DNA of 64,000 bases from contig NZ_FNAP01000005.1 of assembly GCF_900101965.1 (NCBI RefSeq), positions 124,001-188,000 on the forward strand. Direction: 5' to 3'. This document shows, in pieces, positions 39,360 through 49,509 of the stretch. Each line of letters begins with the position of its first letter. Within the stretch, counting starts at the first letter, position 1. Position numbers and translations under genes: made by a program. Below the pieces are notes generated by a model that worked only from the letters and a program-made list of their open reading frames with translations, was not told the origin of the DNA and did not search any database. Origin of the DNA: Rhodospira trueperi (GTDB lineage Bacteria; Pseudomonadota; Alphaproteobacteria; Rhodospirillales; Rhodospirillaceae).

Positions 39360-40517
39360 TTGACGAATAGGTTGGTTAATGCAGGGGGCGTCGTCCTTGA
39401 CCTGTCTTTCCAGGAGCTTCAGGGCGAGCCTGAAGGCGGGGTGGCTGAAACCGCGCGCTTGGTGGCCGAGCGATTGCACCGTCTCGCGCCGGTCGATGCC
39501 CTCCTGGCCGTGGGGCCGCCGTGGTGGCTGGGGATCGCCGCGCGGATTCGGGCGGCGGCTCTCGATCCGGATCCCCCGCGCTGGCTGGTGTGTCCCGAAG
39601 CGGACCCCGTGGCGCGGGACGGCCGGGACGATGCGCACATCCTTGCGGATTTGGATGCCCTTGCGCGGGCGGAGGCGGATTGGATCGGGCGGCCCGGGGC
39701 GCTGCTGGCGGACGTCCGGACCGCGCGGGACCTGACCGCTTGGCTGGAGAGCCTGTCCCACGCCGCCCGGCACCGCCGACGGTGCGCCGACGCGCGGCGG
39801 GTGAGCGTGGGTGTGGTCCTGGTCCACCATGACCGGCCGCGCTGGCTGGGGGCGGCGTTGGACTCGCTGCGGGCGCAGACCCGCCCGCCGGATCAGGTCG
39901 TGGTGGTGGACGCGGCCAGTTCTTGCCCGCGCGCCCGGGCGGCGCTGGATGCGCTCGCCGCGCGTGAGGACGCCTTCCCGATGCGGGTGCTGTGGCGCGC
40001 CGAGTCCAGCCTTGGGGCGGCCCGGGGCGTCGGCGTGGACGCTCTGGACATGGACTGGGTCCTGTTCATGGATGACGACAACATCGCGCCGCCCGGCGCG
40101 GTGGAGGATTTCGCGCGCGCCGCCGCGACCGAGAGCGCCGACATCTGGACATGCTGGGCGGCCCTGTTCGCGGGGGAGGCGCCGCCGAGCGGCGGTTCCG
40201 GGGCCGACGGGTGGTATCGGCCCCTGGGTCCGGTACCTGGCCTGCTGGCGCGGGGCAACAACCTGGGCGACGCCAACATGCTGGTCCGGCGTGCCGCGTT
40301 CCGGGCGTTGGGCGGCTTCGACCCCGATCCGACCGTCGGTGCGGAGGACTGGGATTTCCTCGTCCGGGCGTGGCTTGCCGGCGTGCGACAGGGTGTCATC
40401 CCGCGCCCGCTGGTGTGGAAGCGGCTCTCGCCGGATTCGATGTCGCGGACCATGGACCATGACCGGGCGCGGACCCGCGTTGTGGGGCGACTGCGGGCGG
40501 GGGGCCTGCCGGTGTGA
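39360..40517 (+). CDS. GT2-family glycosyltransferase with an extra N-terminal region
   Basis: About 385 residues from a likely TTG start at 39360 with a G-rich leader; another in-frame TTG lies at 39333, so the start is uncertain. The first 140 residues (VDALLAVGPPWWLGIAARIRAA) are not a standard domain. From about residue 145 a GT-A fold follows: VSVGVVLVHHDRPRWLGAALDSLRAQTRPPDQVVVVDA, the metal site WVLFMDDDNIAPPGAV, and FRALGGFDPDPTVGAEDWDFLVRAWLAG with the catalytic acid. The stop overlaps the next gene's GTG start. A role in surface glycan synthesis is inferred. Confidence 0.8.
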   Translation: MTNRLVNAGGVVLDLSFQELQGEPEGGVAETARLVAERLHRLAPVDALLAVGPPWWLGIAARIRAAALDPDPPRWLVCPEADPVARDGRDDAHILADLDALARAEADWIGRPGALLADVRTARDLTAWLESLSHAARHRRRCADARRVSVGVVLVHHDRPRWLGAALDSLRAQTRPPDQVVVVDAASSCPRARAALDALAAREDAFPMRVLWRAESSLGAARGVGVDALDMDWVLFMDDDNIAPPGAVEDFARAAATESADIWTCWAALFAGEAPPSGGSGADGWYRPLGPVPGLLARGNNLGDANMLVRRAAFRALGGFDPDPTVGAEDWDFLVRAWLAGVRQGVIPRPLVWKRLSPDSMSRTMDHDRARTRVVGRLRAGGLPV

Positions 40518-42658
40518 CCCGATCCGGCGAGATCCCGCGACAAGCGGACCGCGCGCGGGTCTGCCTGGTGACCACCGAAATCCTGGGCGTGACGCGCACA
40601 GGCGGCATCGGCACCGTCATGACCGCGCTGGCCGACCTGCTGGTGGGCGAGGGCCACGACGTCACCGTTCTGTGTCTCAATGGACGGCGGGTCATGGACG
40701 GTGACTTCGACGGTTGGGCGCGGCACTACCGGAACCGGGGCGTGACTCTGGAGCCGCTGCCGCCGGTCGGCGCCGATGCTGTCACGCCGCCGATGGCCGG
40801 CGTCTGGGCGCGGGGCACGCTGGCGCGGCGCTGGCATGTTCTGCGCTGGCTGGACGGGCGGGCTTTCGATCTGGTGCATTTCAACGACTGGGGCGGTGAG
40901 GCCGCCCTGTGCGGGCAGGCCCGGGCGCTGGGAGTGGCGCTTCGGCGGACGCGGCTGGTCCTGGGGCTGCACGGGGCCTCGGACTGGACCATGGCCGGCA
41001 ACGCGGCGGGGTTCGCCGAACTGGAACGACTGGTCCAGATGGACCTGGAAAGGGTCGCGTTGTCGGTCATGGACGCGGTGTGGGCGCCGGGCCGGTTCAT
41101 GCCGGACTGGCTGGCCGGGCGGGGCGTGGCGCTGCCGCCCGTCCGGATTATGCCGCAGCTCATGCCGGGTCCCGGGCCGTCGCGGCCGTTCGATGGTGAT
41201 GGACCCATTGAGGATCTCGTGCTGTTCGGTCGCCTGGAGGATCGCAAGGGTGTGGCGGTGTTCCTCGACGCGCTCGATCTGCTGGCGGCGCGGGGTGGCG
41301 CGGGACCCCGCCGGGTTACGTTTCTCGGCCGCGCGGGCACCGTGGAGGGGGAGCCCGCCGGGCGGGTCATCGCGCGTCGGGCGCGGGAGTGGCCGTGGTC
41401 GGTGGCGGTGCTGGATACGTTGGATCGGGCGGGCGCGCTCGAATACCTGCGCGGGGCGGGGCGGCTGGCCCTGGTGCTGGCGCCGATGGAGAACTGTCCC
41501 TTGACGCTGCACGAATGCTTGGCCTTACGGGTGCCGGTGCTGGCCAGCGACACGGGCGGGATCCCGGCGTTGATCGCGGAAGGGGATCGGGCGCGGGTCC
41601 TGGTTCCTCATGAGGCCATGGCGCTGGCGGATCGGCTTGGCGCTGTCCTGGGCCGGCCGTTCGCGGCGGCGCGCCCAGCGTTCGATCCCGATACGGCGGC
41701 GGCGCGGTGGCGGGGGTGGCACCGGGACCTGCTGGCGCGGCCGGCGGACCCGCCAAGCACAAGCATCGGTTCCCGGGCGGAGGGGGCGACCATTGTGCGT
41801 CTGACGGCGCCTGATGGGCGGCCGTGCCCGGTGTGGAAGCATCTGCTTGAGGCGTCCGACCCTGAGGAGGGCGCGGTGTGCCTGCTGACCGACGCCGACG
41901 AACTGCGATCCGACGCGCTGTCGGATCTGGCCGCCGTCATGGCCCGCACTGGGGCGGATGTCCTGGCGCCCGGCTGGCGCGAGGGCGGGAACGGCGGCGG
42001 CGGTCGCGCGCGGTTGTGTCTGGACGGTGCGCCGGCGAGCGCCTGTGTGGTCAACGTGGTCGCCGGCCCCGGACTGGTTCTTGGTCCCCGGGCGCGGGCG
42101 GTGGCGGCCCGGGACTGGGACCCGGCGAGCGGGCTGTGGGGTTTGGTGGCACACTGCGAGGCGGCTGGATTGGTCTGTCGCGCCGTTCCCCTGGTCGCGG
42201 TGGAGCGGGCGCCGCCCTGGCGTGATCCGGGAACGGCCCGGGCGTTGGCGCCCCGTCTCTGGGCGGGCTTGGCGCGGGCGGATCGGGCCGAGTTGATCGC
42301 CCTGTTCGCCAGCGGGCTGTCGGCCCGTTGCGACTCGGATGGGGGGATGGGCGTTGGCGCGGCCGCCCGCCGGGTCGCGCGGCGTGACCGGCGTCGCGCG
42401 CGGGTGTTGTGGCGGTCGTGGCCATGGCGCTGGACGCGGCCGTTACGGAACATCACCCGGGCGCGCCATGGCTTGGCGCCGGAACCGCCCGAGCCGCCGC
42501 TTCTGACTGCGTCTGGCGATGCCAGCGCGGTCCTGTACGGCATGCTTGTGTCCACGTCCTGGGCGCTGATGGCCGGGCCGCGTTTGGTCGTGACCATGGC
42601 GCGCGGGGCGCGGCGCCGCCTCTTCGGTTGCGTCCGGCGCCCGCGCGTGGATAGTTGA
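40514..42658 (+). CDS. GT-B (GT4-type) glycosyltransferase with long C-terminal extension
   Basis: A 714-residue protein. Residues 15-400 have the GT-B pattern: VCLVTTEILGVTRTGGIGTVMTALADLL (glycogen-synthase-like N-domain), FDLVHFNDWGGEAAL, and the C-domain motifs VLFGRLEDRKGVAVFLDAL and APMENCPLTLHECLALRVPVLASDTGGIPALI, the E-x7-E nucleotide-sugar site. Residues 420-600 resemble part of a second, GT2-like domain (VCLLTDADELRSDAL), and the last 100 residues are basic. GTG start, overlapping the GT2 gene by 4 bp. The acceptor is unknown. Confidence 0.82.
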   Translation: MTRSGEIPRQADRARVCLVTTEILGVTRTGGIGTVMTALADLLVGEGHDVTVLCLNGRRVMDGDFDGWARHYRNRGVTLEPLPPVGADAVTPPMAGVWARGTLARRWHVLRWLDGRAFDLVHFNDWGGEAALCGQARALGVALRRTRLVLGLHGASDWTMAGNAAGFAELERLVQMDLERVALSVMDAVWAPGRFMPDWLAGRGVALPPVRIMPQLMPGPGPSRPFDGDGPIEDLVLFGRLEDRKGVAVFLDALDLLAARGGAGPRRVTFLGRAGTVEGEPAGRVIARRAREWPWSVAVLDTLDRAGALEYLRGAGRLALVLAPMENCPLTLHECLALRVPVLASDTGGIPALIAEGDRARVLVPHEAMALADRLGAVLGRPFAAARPAFDPDTAAARWRGWHRDLLARPADPPSTSIGSRAEGATIVRLTAPDGRPCPVWKHLLEASDPEEGAVCLLTDADELRSDALSDLAAVMARTGADVLAPGWREGGNGGGGRARLCLDGAPASACVVNVVAGPGLVLGPRARAVAARDWDPASGLWGLVAHCEAAGLVCRAVPLVAVERAPPWRDPGTARALAPRLWAGLARADRAELIALFASGLSARCDSDGGMGVGAAARRVARRDRRRARVLWRSWPWRWTRPLRNITRARHGLAPEPPEPPLLTASGDASAVLYGMLVSTSWALMAGPRLVVTMARGARRRLFGCVRRPRVDS

Positions 42659-42715
42659 ATCGGGGGACGAACGGGGGTGGTTCAAGGCCGGTTGCACAGC
42701 GGATGGGCGTGACGG

Positions 42716-43141
42716 ATGGTCGGAACCGGACGGGACAGCGACGGAAACGGTCTGAGGCGGGTCCTGGTGGTGGAGGACGACCCGGCCGTGCGGGGGCTTG
42801 CCGAGGTTGCGCTGCGCGATCTCGGTGGTTTTGAGGTTCTGTCGTGCGGTTGCGCGGTCGAGGCGCTTCGTCTGGGGCCCGCGTTCGATCCACAGCTCTT
42901 AGTGCTGGACATGCAACTTTCGGACCTTGAGGGGCCTGCGCTGTCGCGGGCCTATCGGGACGCTTTGACCGGCGACGCGCCGGCGACGATCCTGCTGACC
43001 GGCCGTCCCGATCTGGGAGAAAAGGTGCGTCGAACCGATCCCGGGATTATCGGCGTTCTGGGCAAGCCGTTCGATCCGCTGTCTCTGGCGGATCGGGTTC
43101 GGGACGTGTGGAGACACTGGCGCAAGGAGAGCCTTTCATGA
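42716..43141 (+). CDS. Single-domain response regulator
   Basis: A 141-residue receiver domain with all key residues: the acidic pair in VVEDDPAVRG, the phospho-acceptor Asp in LLVLDMQLSDLEG (about residue 64), the Thr in ILLTGRPD and the Lys in GVLGKPFDP. It has a 15-residue polar N-terminal leader and no output domain. It lies 57 bp after the glycosyltransferase gene, and its stop overlaps the start of the multi-domain protein (ATGA), so it likely works with that protein. Confidence 0.88.
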   Translation: MVGTGRDSDGNGLRRVLVVEDDPAVRGLAEVALRDLGGFEVLSCGCAVEALRLGPAFDPQLLVLDMQLSDLEGPALSRAYRDALTGDAPATILLTGRPDLGEKVRRTDPGIIGVLGKPFDPLSLADRVRDVWRHWRKESLS

Positions 43142-44766
43142 CCCAATCCCCCGGGACCGGTCGCGCGCGGGGGCAGGAACTGCTGCTGGAGAGCCTCGCG
43201 CAGTTCGTCAATGGTGTGGACGAGTACCGCCGGGACTTGGAGGCCGAGAGGCGGGCGCTGGAGGACGACGGCGGTGACCCCGGGGCGCGACTGGCGGCGG
43301 TGCGGCGCGCCTCTCGCACCGTTCACCGGCTGGCTGGGGCGGCGGGGTCCTTCGGGTTCGCGGCGGTCGGACGTCAGGCGTCGGCGCTGGAACTGCTGCT
43401 TGAGGGCGTGCTGGCGGCGAACGCGGCCCCGTCTCCGGCCGTTCTGGCACAGATCGACCTGATGGCGCGGCGGTTGACGGCCAGTGCGGCGGGGCTGACC
43501 AGGGAGCAGTCCAGCCTTCTGTCCGGCTCGGCGTCCGGAGACCGGGGGCCGGGCGACCTCGCGGGGGAGTCGCGCCGCCATCTGGTTCTTGTCGGCGCCA
43601 TCGGCGGGAGCCCGTGGTCGGCGATGGCCGAGCGTCTGCGCGGCTATGGCTGGCGGGTGGACGCGGTGCCCGATGCGCGCGCGGTGGAGGATGCCGCGAT
43701 GGCGGGCGATGGCCCCGCGCCCGGAATGGTTTTGGTGGATCTTGAAACCGTGCCGGACGATGCGCCCGTGATCGGGCGGTTGGTCTCGGCGGAGGGACCA
43801 TGGGCCGGTGTGCCGTGGTATTGGACTGAGGCGCAGCCGTCGGCCCAGGTCAGGGCCGGGGCCGTCGGCGCCGGGTGCGCCGGCGTCATGGCCAAGCCGG
43901 TGGTGGCCGAAGCCCTTCTGGATCATCACGCGGCGGTTCGCGAGGCGGCGCGCGACGACATGCCGAGGGTCCTGATCCTCGACCCGGAACCGGCGGTGGC
44001 GGGGATGCTGGCCCATGTGCTGGAAGGGGGCGGCGCCGTGGCCGAGGTGGCCGCCGGTCCAGACGGACTGTTGCGGGCTGCCACCGGAAACGCGGAGGAG
44101 GGTGGGGTCGACGCCGTCATCATGGTGGCCAGGGAGGACGGTGCGGGGGGCGTCAACATCGTCGATCTGGCCATGGCGATGCGGCAGGACCCCGTCTACG
44201 ACATTCCCGGACTGGTTCTGGTGGTGCCGACGGTCGATCTGGATCCGGTGGCCAGCGTTCTCGCACGGGGGGGCGACGTGGTGGCGGCGGCCCCGTTCGA
44301 TCCGGACCTGCTGGCGGCGACGGTTCTTGGCCAGGCGGTTCGGGCACGGGGGCGGCGTCGGCGCTGCCAGCGTGAGGGACAGGGGCCGGTTCTGGTGCGT
44401 AAGGCACTTGAGCGCGTGTTGCGGCGCTGGCTTGATCGGGCGGAACGGCTTCAATCGCCGCTGGTCGTGGCCTGGGTGGCGCCCGAGTCGTCCGCCCGTG
44501 GGAAGGCGGCGGACGCCACCCTGGTGCGGTTGCTGCGCGAGACACTGCGTTCGTCGGACGTTTTCGGGCGTGGGCCGGACAACGGGTTGGCCGTGATCCT
44601 GCCCTACCTGTCCGAAGACAAGGCACTGTCGCGTCTGTCGGTGGTGTCCGACGGTCTGGCGAGACTGGAGGGCGGATGCCGCCTTGATGTCGGCGTGGCC
44701 GTCGCGGCGTCAGGCGAGTCGGTGGCCACGCTGCTGCAACGGGCGCGGCTTTACGCGCGCGGCTGA
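43138..44766 (+). CDS. Hpt - receiver-like - receiver-like - degenerate GGDEF protein
   Basis: A 542-residue signalling protein. An N-terminal Hpt domain (residues 15-120) keeps TVHRLAGAAGSFGFAAVG with the phospho-His. Two receiver-like domains follow (about 140-265 and 275-405); the second reads VDAVIMVAREDG where the phospho-Asp should be, so it is degenerate, and both lack the acidic pocket. The end (ERVLRRWLDRAERLQSPLVVAWVA...SSDVFGRGPDNGLAVILPYLS) is a diguanylate-cyclase-like fold with no GGDEF motif. It may be a phosphotransfer and scaffold protein. It is coupled to the intact receiver gene and overlaps the convergent ROK gene by 16 bp. Confidence 0.8.
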   Translation: MTQSPGTGRARGQELLLESLAQFVNGVDEYRRDLEAERRALEDDGGDPGARLAAVRRASRTVHRLAGAAGSFGFAAVGRQASALELLLEGVLAANAAPSPAVLAQIDLMARRLTASAAGLTREQSSLLSGSASGDRGPGDLAGESRRHLVLVGAIGGSPWSAMAERLRGYGWRVDAVPDARAVEDAAMAGDGPAPGMVLVDLETVPDDAPVIGRLVSAEGPWAGVPWYWTEAQPSAQVRAGAVGAGCAGVMAKPVVAEALLDHHAAVREAARDDMPRVLILDPEPAVAGMLAHVLEGGGAVAEVAAGPDGLLRAATGNAEEGGVDAVIMVAREDGAGGVNIVDLAMAMRQDPVYDIPGLVLVVPTVDLDPVASVLARGGDVVAAAPFDPDLLAATVLGQAVRARGRRRRCQREGQGPVLVRKALERVLRRWLDRAERLQSPLVVAWVAPESSARGKAADATLVRLLRETLRSSDVFGRGPDNGLAVILPYLSEDKALSRLSVVSDGLARLEGGCRLDVGVAVAASGESVATLLQRARLYARG

Positions 44767-45713
44767 TCGGGCTTCTCTTGATCGGGCCAGAGCCATGCCG
44801 CGCCGCGCACGCCGCTGGAATCGCCGTGACGCGGTGGGCGTAGACGGGTCGTGACCGTGTCGGAGAACACCCAGCGCGGCCATGCCTTCGGGACGAGGTC
44901 GTACAGCGCGTCGATGTTGGACAGGCCGCCGCCCAGGACGACGATCTCGGGATCAAGGATGTTCAGCACCGTGGCCGTGGCCCGGGCCAGCCGGTCCGCA
45001 TGGCGCTCCAGGCTCGCCCAGGCGGCTGGATCGCCGGCCTGCGCCCGCTCGGCGATCTCCGTGGCGTCGAGGAGATCGCCACCGGCGCGGGCGTGATCGG
45101 CGGACAGGCCAGGGCCGCTCAGGAACGTCTCGATGCAGCCCGACAGACCACAATAGCAGGGCGGACCCGGGCGCTCGTCGTCGTCGGGCCAGGGCAGGGG
45201 ATTGTGCCCCCATTCGCCGCCGATGGCATTGGGCCCGGAGACCACCCGTCCATCAACCACGATCCCGCCTCCGACACCGGTTCCAAGAATGATGCCGAAC
45301 ACGATTTGGGCGCCCGCGCCGGCGCCGTCCGTGGCTTCGGACAGCGCAAAACAGTCGGCATCGTTGGCTATGCGCACCGGCCGGCCCAGGACCTGTTCCA
45401 GGTCCTGATGAAGGGGGTTGCCGATCAGCCAGGTTGAGTTGGCGTTCTTGACCAGACCGCTCGCCGGCGAGATCGTTCCGGGAATCCCGATCCCGACCCG
45501 TGGGGCGGTGGCGCCGGCCTCGTGTTCCAGGGTGGCGACCAGATCGGCGACGGCCGACACGGTCGCCGCATAGTTCCCGCGCGGCGTGGGGATGCGACGC
45601 CGCGCCCGCTCAGTGCCGGCTCCGTCCAGGACGAGGCCCTCGATCTTGGTGCCGCCCAGGTCGATGCCCAGGCGGACGCATGGCTGGGTGGGGTCGGTCG
45701 CGGATGCCGTCAT
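44751..45713 (-). CDS. ROK-family sugar kinase
   Basis: A 320-residue kinase. The ATP phosphate-binding start is RLGIDLGGTKIEGLVLD (about residues 14-30). The sugar site has PGTISPASGLVKNANSTWL and the catalytic Asp in IANDADCFALSEA. The ROK zinc motif is complete (CYCGLSGCIETFLSGP), and the second nucleotide site is GIILGTGVGGGIV. Such enzymes phosphorylate glucose, fructose or N-acetylhexosamines; the substrate is not decided here. The start at 45713 matches the family. Its neighbourhood to the glycosyltransferases may mean sugar activation. Confidence 0.9.
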   Translation of the reverse strand: MTASATDPTQPCVRLGIDLGGTKIEGLVLDGAGTERARRRIPTPRGNYAATVSAVADLVATLEHEAGATAPRVGIGIPGTISPASGLVKNANSTWLIGNPLHQDLEQVLGRPVRIANDADCFALSEATDGAGAGAQIVFGIILGTGVGGGIVVDGRVVSGPNAIGGEWGHNPLPWPDDDERPGPPCYCGLSGCIETFLSGPGLSADHARAGGDLLDATEIAERAQAGDPAAWASLERHADRLARATATVLNILDPEIVVLGGGLSNIDALYDLVPKAWPRWVFSDTVTTRLRPPRHGDSSGVRGAAWLWPDQEKPDQPRA

Positions 45714-45801
45714 GAGGCTCTGATCCCGGTGTTGGAAAGGTACGCCGGCGGTGCGGAGCCGCTTGCGTCGCGGCGGAAAGCAGGCTACCACCCGGAGCAT
45801 G

Positions 45802-46875
45802 ATGACGCATGGTCCAGGCGATTCGCCAGAGCCGCGCTCCGTCGGGGCCGGCGGTCTTCACTTTCCATACAGCGAGCCGCCGGCGCCAGGAACCGCTCTG
45901 CCGGTTGCGCCGGGTGTGCTGTGGCTGCGCATGCCGTTGCCGTTCGCGCTGGACCATATCAACCTCTGGGTCCTTGAGGACGGCGACGGCTGGACGCTTG
46001 TGGACACCGGAATTGCCACCGACGAGACCCGGGCGTTGTGGGATCAGCTGCTGGCGGGACCGCTGCGGGGTCGTCCGGCGCGGCGACTGATCTGCACGCA
46101 TTTCCATCCGGATCACATGGGGCTGTCGGGCTGGCTGACGGAGCGCCTGGGGGTGACACTGTGGGCCTCGCTGACGGAATGGGCGTTCGGGCGCCAACTG
46201 GCCGCCATGTCCGATCCGGAGTTCGCCGCCATCTCGCGGGGGCTGTATGCCCGGGCCGGCTGCGGAGACGACCTGCTGGATCTGGTGGAGCGGCGCGGAA
46301 ATCCCTACCGGAGCCGTGTCGTGCCGCATCCCCTTTCGGTGCGGCGACTCATGAACGGCACGGATGTGCGCATTGGCGAGGCGGACTGGCGTGTGGTGAC
46401 AGGGCACGGGCACTCCCCGGATCATGTCGGGTTGTGGTGTCCGCATCGCCGGTTGCTGATCTCTGGGGACCAGGTGCTGCCGCGCATCAGTCCGAACGTC
46501 AGCGTCTGGCCGACGGAGCCGGACGCCGATCCCCTGTCGCTGTTTCTCTCCAGCCTGCATCACTGGCGCGCCAGCATCGACGATGATGTGCTGGTGTTGC
46601 CCTCGCACGGCCTGCCGTTCCGGGGACTGCACGCGCGCCTGGGCGTGCTGCTGCATCATCACGACAGCCGTCTGGATGAGACGGTGGACCTGTGCCGGGA
46701 GGGACCGCGCAGCGCCATGGACCTGCTGCCCCATCTGTTCCGGCGGGAGTTGGACGATCATCAGTTGTTTTTTGCCCTGGGGGAAACGCTGGCGCATCTT
46801 CACCATCTGGCGTCTCAGGACCGGCTGTCTCGCGCGGTCGGGGCGGATGGCGTGGAGCGCTTCCGGGCCTGCTGA
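45802..46875 (+). CDS. Metallo-beta-lactamase-fold hydrolase
   Basis: About 357 residues with a full metal site: THFHPDHMG (about residues 105-113), TGHGHSPDHVGLW, LISGDQVLPRISPNVS and a final LPSHGLPFRG. The long C-terminal helical region (DLLPHLFRRELDDHQLFFALGETLAHLHHL) is typical of the MBL proteins that carry a winged-helix-like C-domain and act on thioesters or nucleotides. The start at 45802 has GGAG close upstream; ATG 45799 is an alternative. Divergent from the ROK gene. Confidence 0.85.
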   Translation: MTHGPGDSPEPRSVGAGGLHFPYSEPPAPGTALPVAPGVLWLRMPLPFALDHINLWVLEDGDGWTLVDTGIATDETRALWDQLLAGPLRGRPARRLICTHFHPDHMGLSGWLTERLGVTLWASLTEWAFGRQLAAMSDPEFAAISRGLYARAGCGDDLLDLVERRGNPYRSRVVPHPLSVRRLMNGTDVRIGEADWRVVTGHGHSPDHVGLWCPHRRLLISGDQVLPRISPNVSVWPTEPDADPLSLFLSSLHHWRASIDDDVLVLPSHGLPFRGLHARLGVLLHHHDSRLDETVDLCREGPRSAMDLLPHLFRRELDDHQLFFALGETLAHLHHLASQDRLSRAVGADGVERFRAC

Positions 46876-46979
46876 CGATGTCCGGCCATGGACGTATCGG
46901 CGTGTCTTGGCCGGTTGCTTCGGCGGGGGTATGGTCAAGGCGATGGGCCGGGAACGGCGTGTCAGTGGAGACGGTCGCG

Positions 46980-47936
46980 ATGTGGGGCGAAGACATGGAC
47001 GAGATGGCTGGGGAGGCTCTGTTTCGACTGGTCACACGGGCCGATTTCGACGGCATCGTCTCGGCCGTGTTGCTGCGTGAGCGCGGGCTGATCGACGAGG
47101 TGGATTTTGCGCGTCCGAACGACATGCAGGCCGGCCGGGTGCCGGTGACGGATCGGGACATCACCTCCAACCTGCCGTATGTCGAGGGCGTTCATCTGGC
47201 GTTCGATCACCATGTCTCCGAGGTGACTCGGGTCGGTGCGCGTGACAATCTGGTGATCGACGGCAAGGCCCCGTCGGCGGCGCGTGTCATCTATGAGTAT
47301 TATGGTGGGCGCGGGGGATTTCCGGACATAAACCCGGAGATGATCGAGGCGGTCGATAAGGCCGACAGTGCCGATTACGACGAGATGGACATTCTGGCGC
47401 CGGACCGCTGGACGATGCTGAACTTCGTCGTCGATCCGCGAACCGGACTGCATCGCTTCGCGGAGTTCGCCATCTCCAATGAACAGTTGATGCGGGACCT
47501 GACGCACTACTGCCGGCGCCACTCCATCGACGAGATTTTGCATATCCCCGATGTCGAGGAGCGGGTTCACCTCTACCTCGCCCACAAGGAAAAGGCCGAG
47601 CATCAGGCGCGTCGGCACGCACAGGTGCGGGACAATCTGGTGATCGTGGATTTCCGCTCCGAGGCCTTTCTGTATGCCTGCAACCGATTTATGATCTATG
47701 CGCTGTTCCCGGAGGCGAACATCTCCCTTTACCTGTTGCCGGGTTCGCGAGAGGGGCTGATCGAGATTGCCGTCGGCCGGTCGATCATCAACCGCTCCTC
47801 CCGCACCGATGTCGGGCATCTGATGCTGGAATACGGGGGCGGGGGACACGCCACCGCCGGCACCTGTCAGGTTCCGGCCTCCGACGCGGACGAGGTCGTG
47901 GCCGTTCTGGCCGACCGCATCGTCGCCGCCGGCTGA
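46980..47936 (+). CDS. DHH-family phosphoesterase
   Basis: A 318-residue protein. The N-terminal DHH domain has [30 protein letters not shown] (the DHH motif itself) and [12 protein letters not shown] for metal binding. The C-terminal DHHA1 domain ends [17 protein letters not shown]. The family includes exopolyphosphatases, NrnA-type oligoribonucleases and c-di-AMP phosphodiesterases; it cannot be narrowed here. ATG 46980 is preferred (GGAG nine bases upstream); 46995 and 47004 are alternatives. It precedes purA by 44 bp. Confidence 0.85.
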   Translation: MWGEDMDEMAGEALFRLVTRADFDGIVSAVLLRERGLIDEVDFARPNDMQAGRVPVTDRDITSNLPYVEGVHLAFDHHVSEVTRVGARDNLVIDGKAPSAARVIYEYYGGRGGFPDINPEMIEAVDKADSADYDEMDILAPDRWTMLNFVVDPRTGLHRFAEFAISNEQLMRDLTHYCRRHSIDEILHIPDVEERVHLYLAHKEKAEHQARRHAQVRDNLVIVDFRSEAFLYACNRFMIYALFPEANISLYLLPGSREGLIEIAVGRSIINRSSRTDVGHLMLEYGGGGHATAGTCQVPASDADEVVAVLADRIVAAG

Positions 47937-47980
47937 GGGGCGGCGTCGCGCAGTTCCTTTTTCAATATGCGGAGTCATCA

Positions 47981-49270
47981 ATGACCAACGTCGCCGTGGT
48001 CGGCGCCCAGTGGGGTGACGAGGGCAAGGGCAAGGTGGTGGACTGGCTGTCGGAACGGGCCGACGTGGTGGTCCGCTTTCAGGGCGGGCACAACGCCGGG
48101 CATACTCTGGTGGTCGACGGTGAGGTCTACAAACTGAGCCTGCTGCCGTCCGGTGTGGTGCGCGGCAAACTGTCGGTCATCGGCAACGGTGTGGTGATCG
48201 ACCCCTGGGCGCTGTTCAGCGAGATCGACCGGCTGTCGGCCCAGGGCATATCTGTTTCCCCCGATGTGCTGAAGATCGCGGACAATGCCTGTCTGATCCT
48301 GCCCATCCATGGAGAACTCGACCGGGCCCGGGAAGAGGCCGCCGGCGGCGGTCGCATCGGCACCACGGGGCGCGGCATCGGCCCGGCCTATGAGGACAAG
48401 GTCGCGCGCCGGGCGGTTCGGGTGTGCGATCTGGCCGAGCCGGAGACGCTGCAGTTCAAGCTGGACCGCCTGTTGACCCACCACAACGCCCTGCGCAAGG
48501 GCTTGGGCGCCGACCCTCTCGACGGAACGGCGCTGCTGGATCAGCTTCGCGAGGTGGCCGAGCGCTTCGGGCCGTACGTGGCGCCGGTCTGGCAGATTCT
48601 GGACGAGGCGCGGCGCACCGGGAAACGCATCCTGTTCGAGGGGGCCCAGGGCGCGATGCTGGATGTGGAGCATGGCACGTATCCCTATGTGACATCCTCC
48701 AACACCGTTTCGGGGCAGGCGGCGGCTGGCTCCGGCATGGGGCCGGGCGCGGTGGCCTACGTGCTGGGCATCACCAAGGCCTATACCACACGAGTCGGCA
48801 GCGGCCCTTTTCCGACGGAACTCCAAGACGCGGTCGGCGAGCGCCTGGGGCAGCGCGGCAACGAGTTCGGCACCGTGACCGGTCGGCGGCGTCGCTGTGG
48901 CTGGTTCGATGCGGTCATGGTTCGTCAGGCCCTGAAGGTCGGCGGTGTGGACGGCATCGTGCTGACCAAGCTGGACGTGCTGGACGACATGGACGAATTG
49001 AAGGTGTGTGTCGGGTATGAGCTGGATGGTCGGCACATCGACCATTTTCCATCCGGGATGGCCGCCCAGGCGCGGGTGCGGCCGATCTACGAAACCCTCG
49101 ACGGGTGGCGGGACAGCACCAAGGGCGCCCGGTCGTGGGCCGATCTGCCGGCCAGCGCCGTCAAATACGTCCGGCGAATCGAGGAACTGATCGAGACCCC
49201 CGTGGCCATCCTCTCGACCGGCCCGGATCGCGAGGAAACCATTCTGGTGCACGATCCCTTCGCCGACTGA
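47981..49270 (+). CDS. purA: Adenylosuccinate synthetase
   Basis: A 429-residue enzyme that makes adenylosuccinate from IMP and aspartate with GTP. Motifs: the P-loop [18 protein letters not shown] with its catalytic Asp, [24 protein letters not shown] with the catalytic His, [45 protein letters not shown] and [12 protein letters not shown]. The length is standard. It probably shares a transcript with the DHH gene. Confidence 0.98.
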   Translation: MTNVAVVGAQWGDEGKGKVVDWLSERADVVVRFQGGHNAGHTLVVDGEVYKLSLLPSGVVRGKLSVIGNGVVIDPWALFSEIDRLSAQGISVSPDVLKIADNACLILPIHGELDRAREEAAGGGRIGTTGRGIGPAYEDKVARRAVRVCDLAEPETLQFKLDRLLTHHNALRKGLGADPLDGTALLDQLREVAERFGPYVAPVWQILDEARRTGKRILFEGAQGAMLDVEHGTYPYVTSSNTVSGQAAAGSGMGPGAVAYVLGITKAYTTRVGSGPFPTELQDAVGERLGQRGNEFGTVTGRRRRCGWFDAVMVRQALKVGGVDGIVLTKLDVLDDMDELKVCVGYELDGRHIDHFPSGMAAQARVRPIYETLDGWRDSTKGARSWADLPASAVKYVRRIEELIETPVAILSTGPDREETILVHDPFAD

Positions 49271-49393
49271 TGCCCGGTTTTGCCGTGACGACCGATGATC
49301 GGGACGCCCGTTAGTCAGTTCGTAATGATATTGGCTGAAGAATTGTTCCGACACCGCGCGGCCCGACGGTCGTGCGTCCGTGGAGCGGTGGCG

Positions 49394-49434
49394 CGCATGC
49401 CCCGACGGCATGCGGGCGAGCGGGTTTTCGCTCG
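49394..49434 (+). repeat. Two tandem hairpins upstream of the pseudokinase gene
   Basis: CGCATGCC-CCGAC-GGCATGCG (49394-49414) is followed at once by CGAGCG-GGTTTT-CGCTCG (49417-49434). They sit in the 239-bp gap after purA and could form the purA terminator region or a structured leader. An AT-richer stretch before them (49315-49350) may hold the promoter. Confidence 0.55.
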
Positions 49435-49509
49435 TCCATGGGGCGGGTGCTGGCTCGCGGCTCGTAGGCGCCGACGGCGGCTAGCGTGCTCCTTGAGAAG
49501 GGCGGGCGG

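Noticed and set aside
37153-45713. Considered as a mobile or horizontally acquired island
   Set aside because: Base composition matches the neighbours, and there are no integrase, tRNA, repeats or insertion sequences at its borders.
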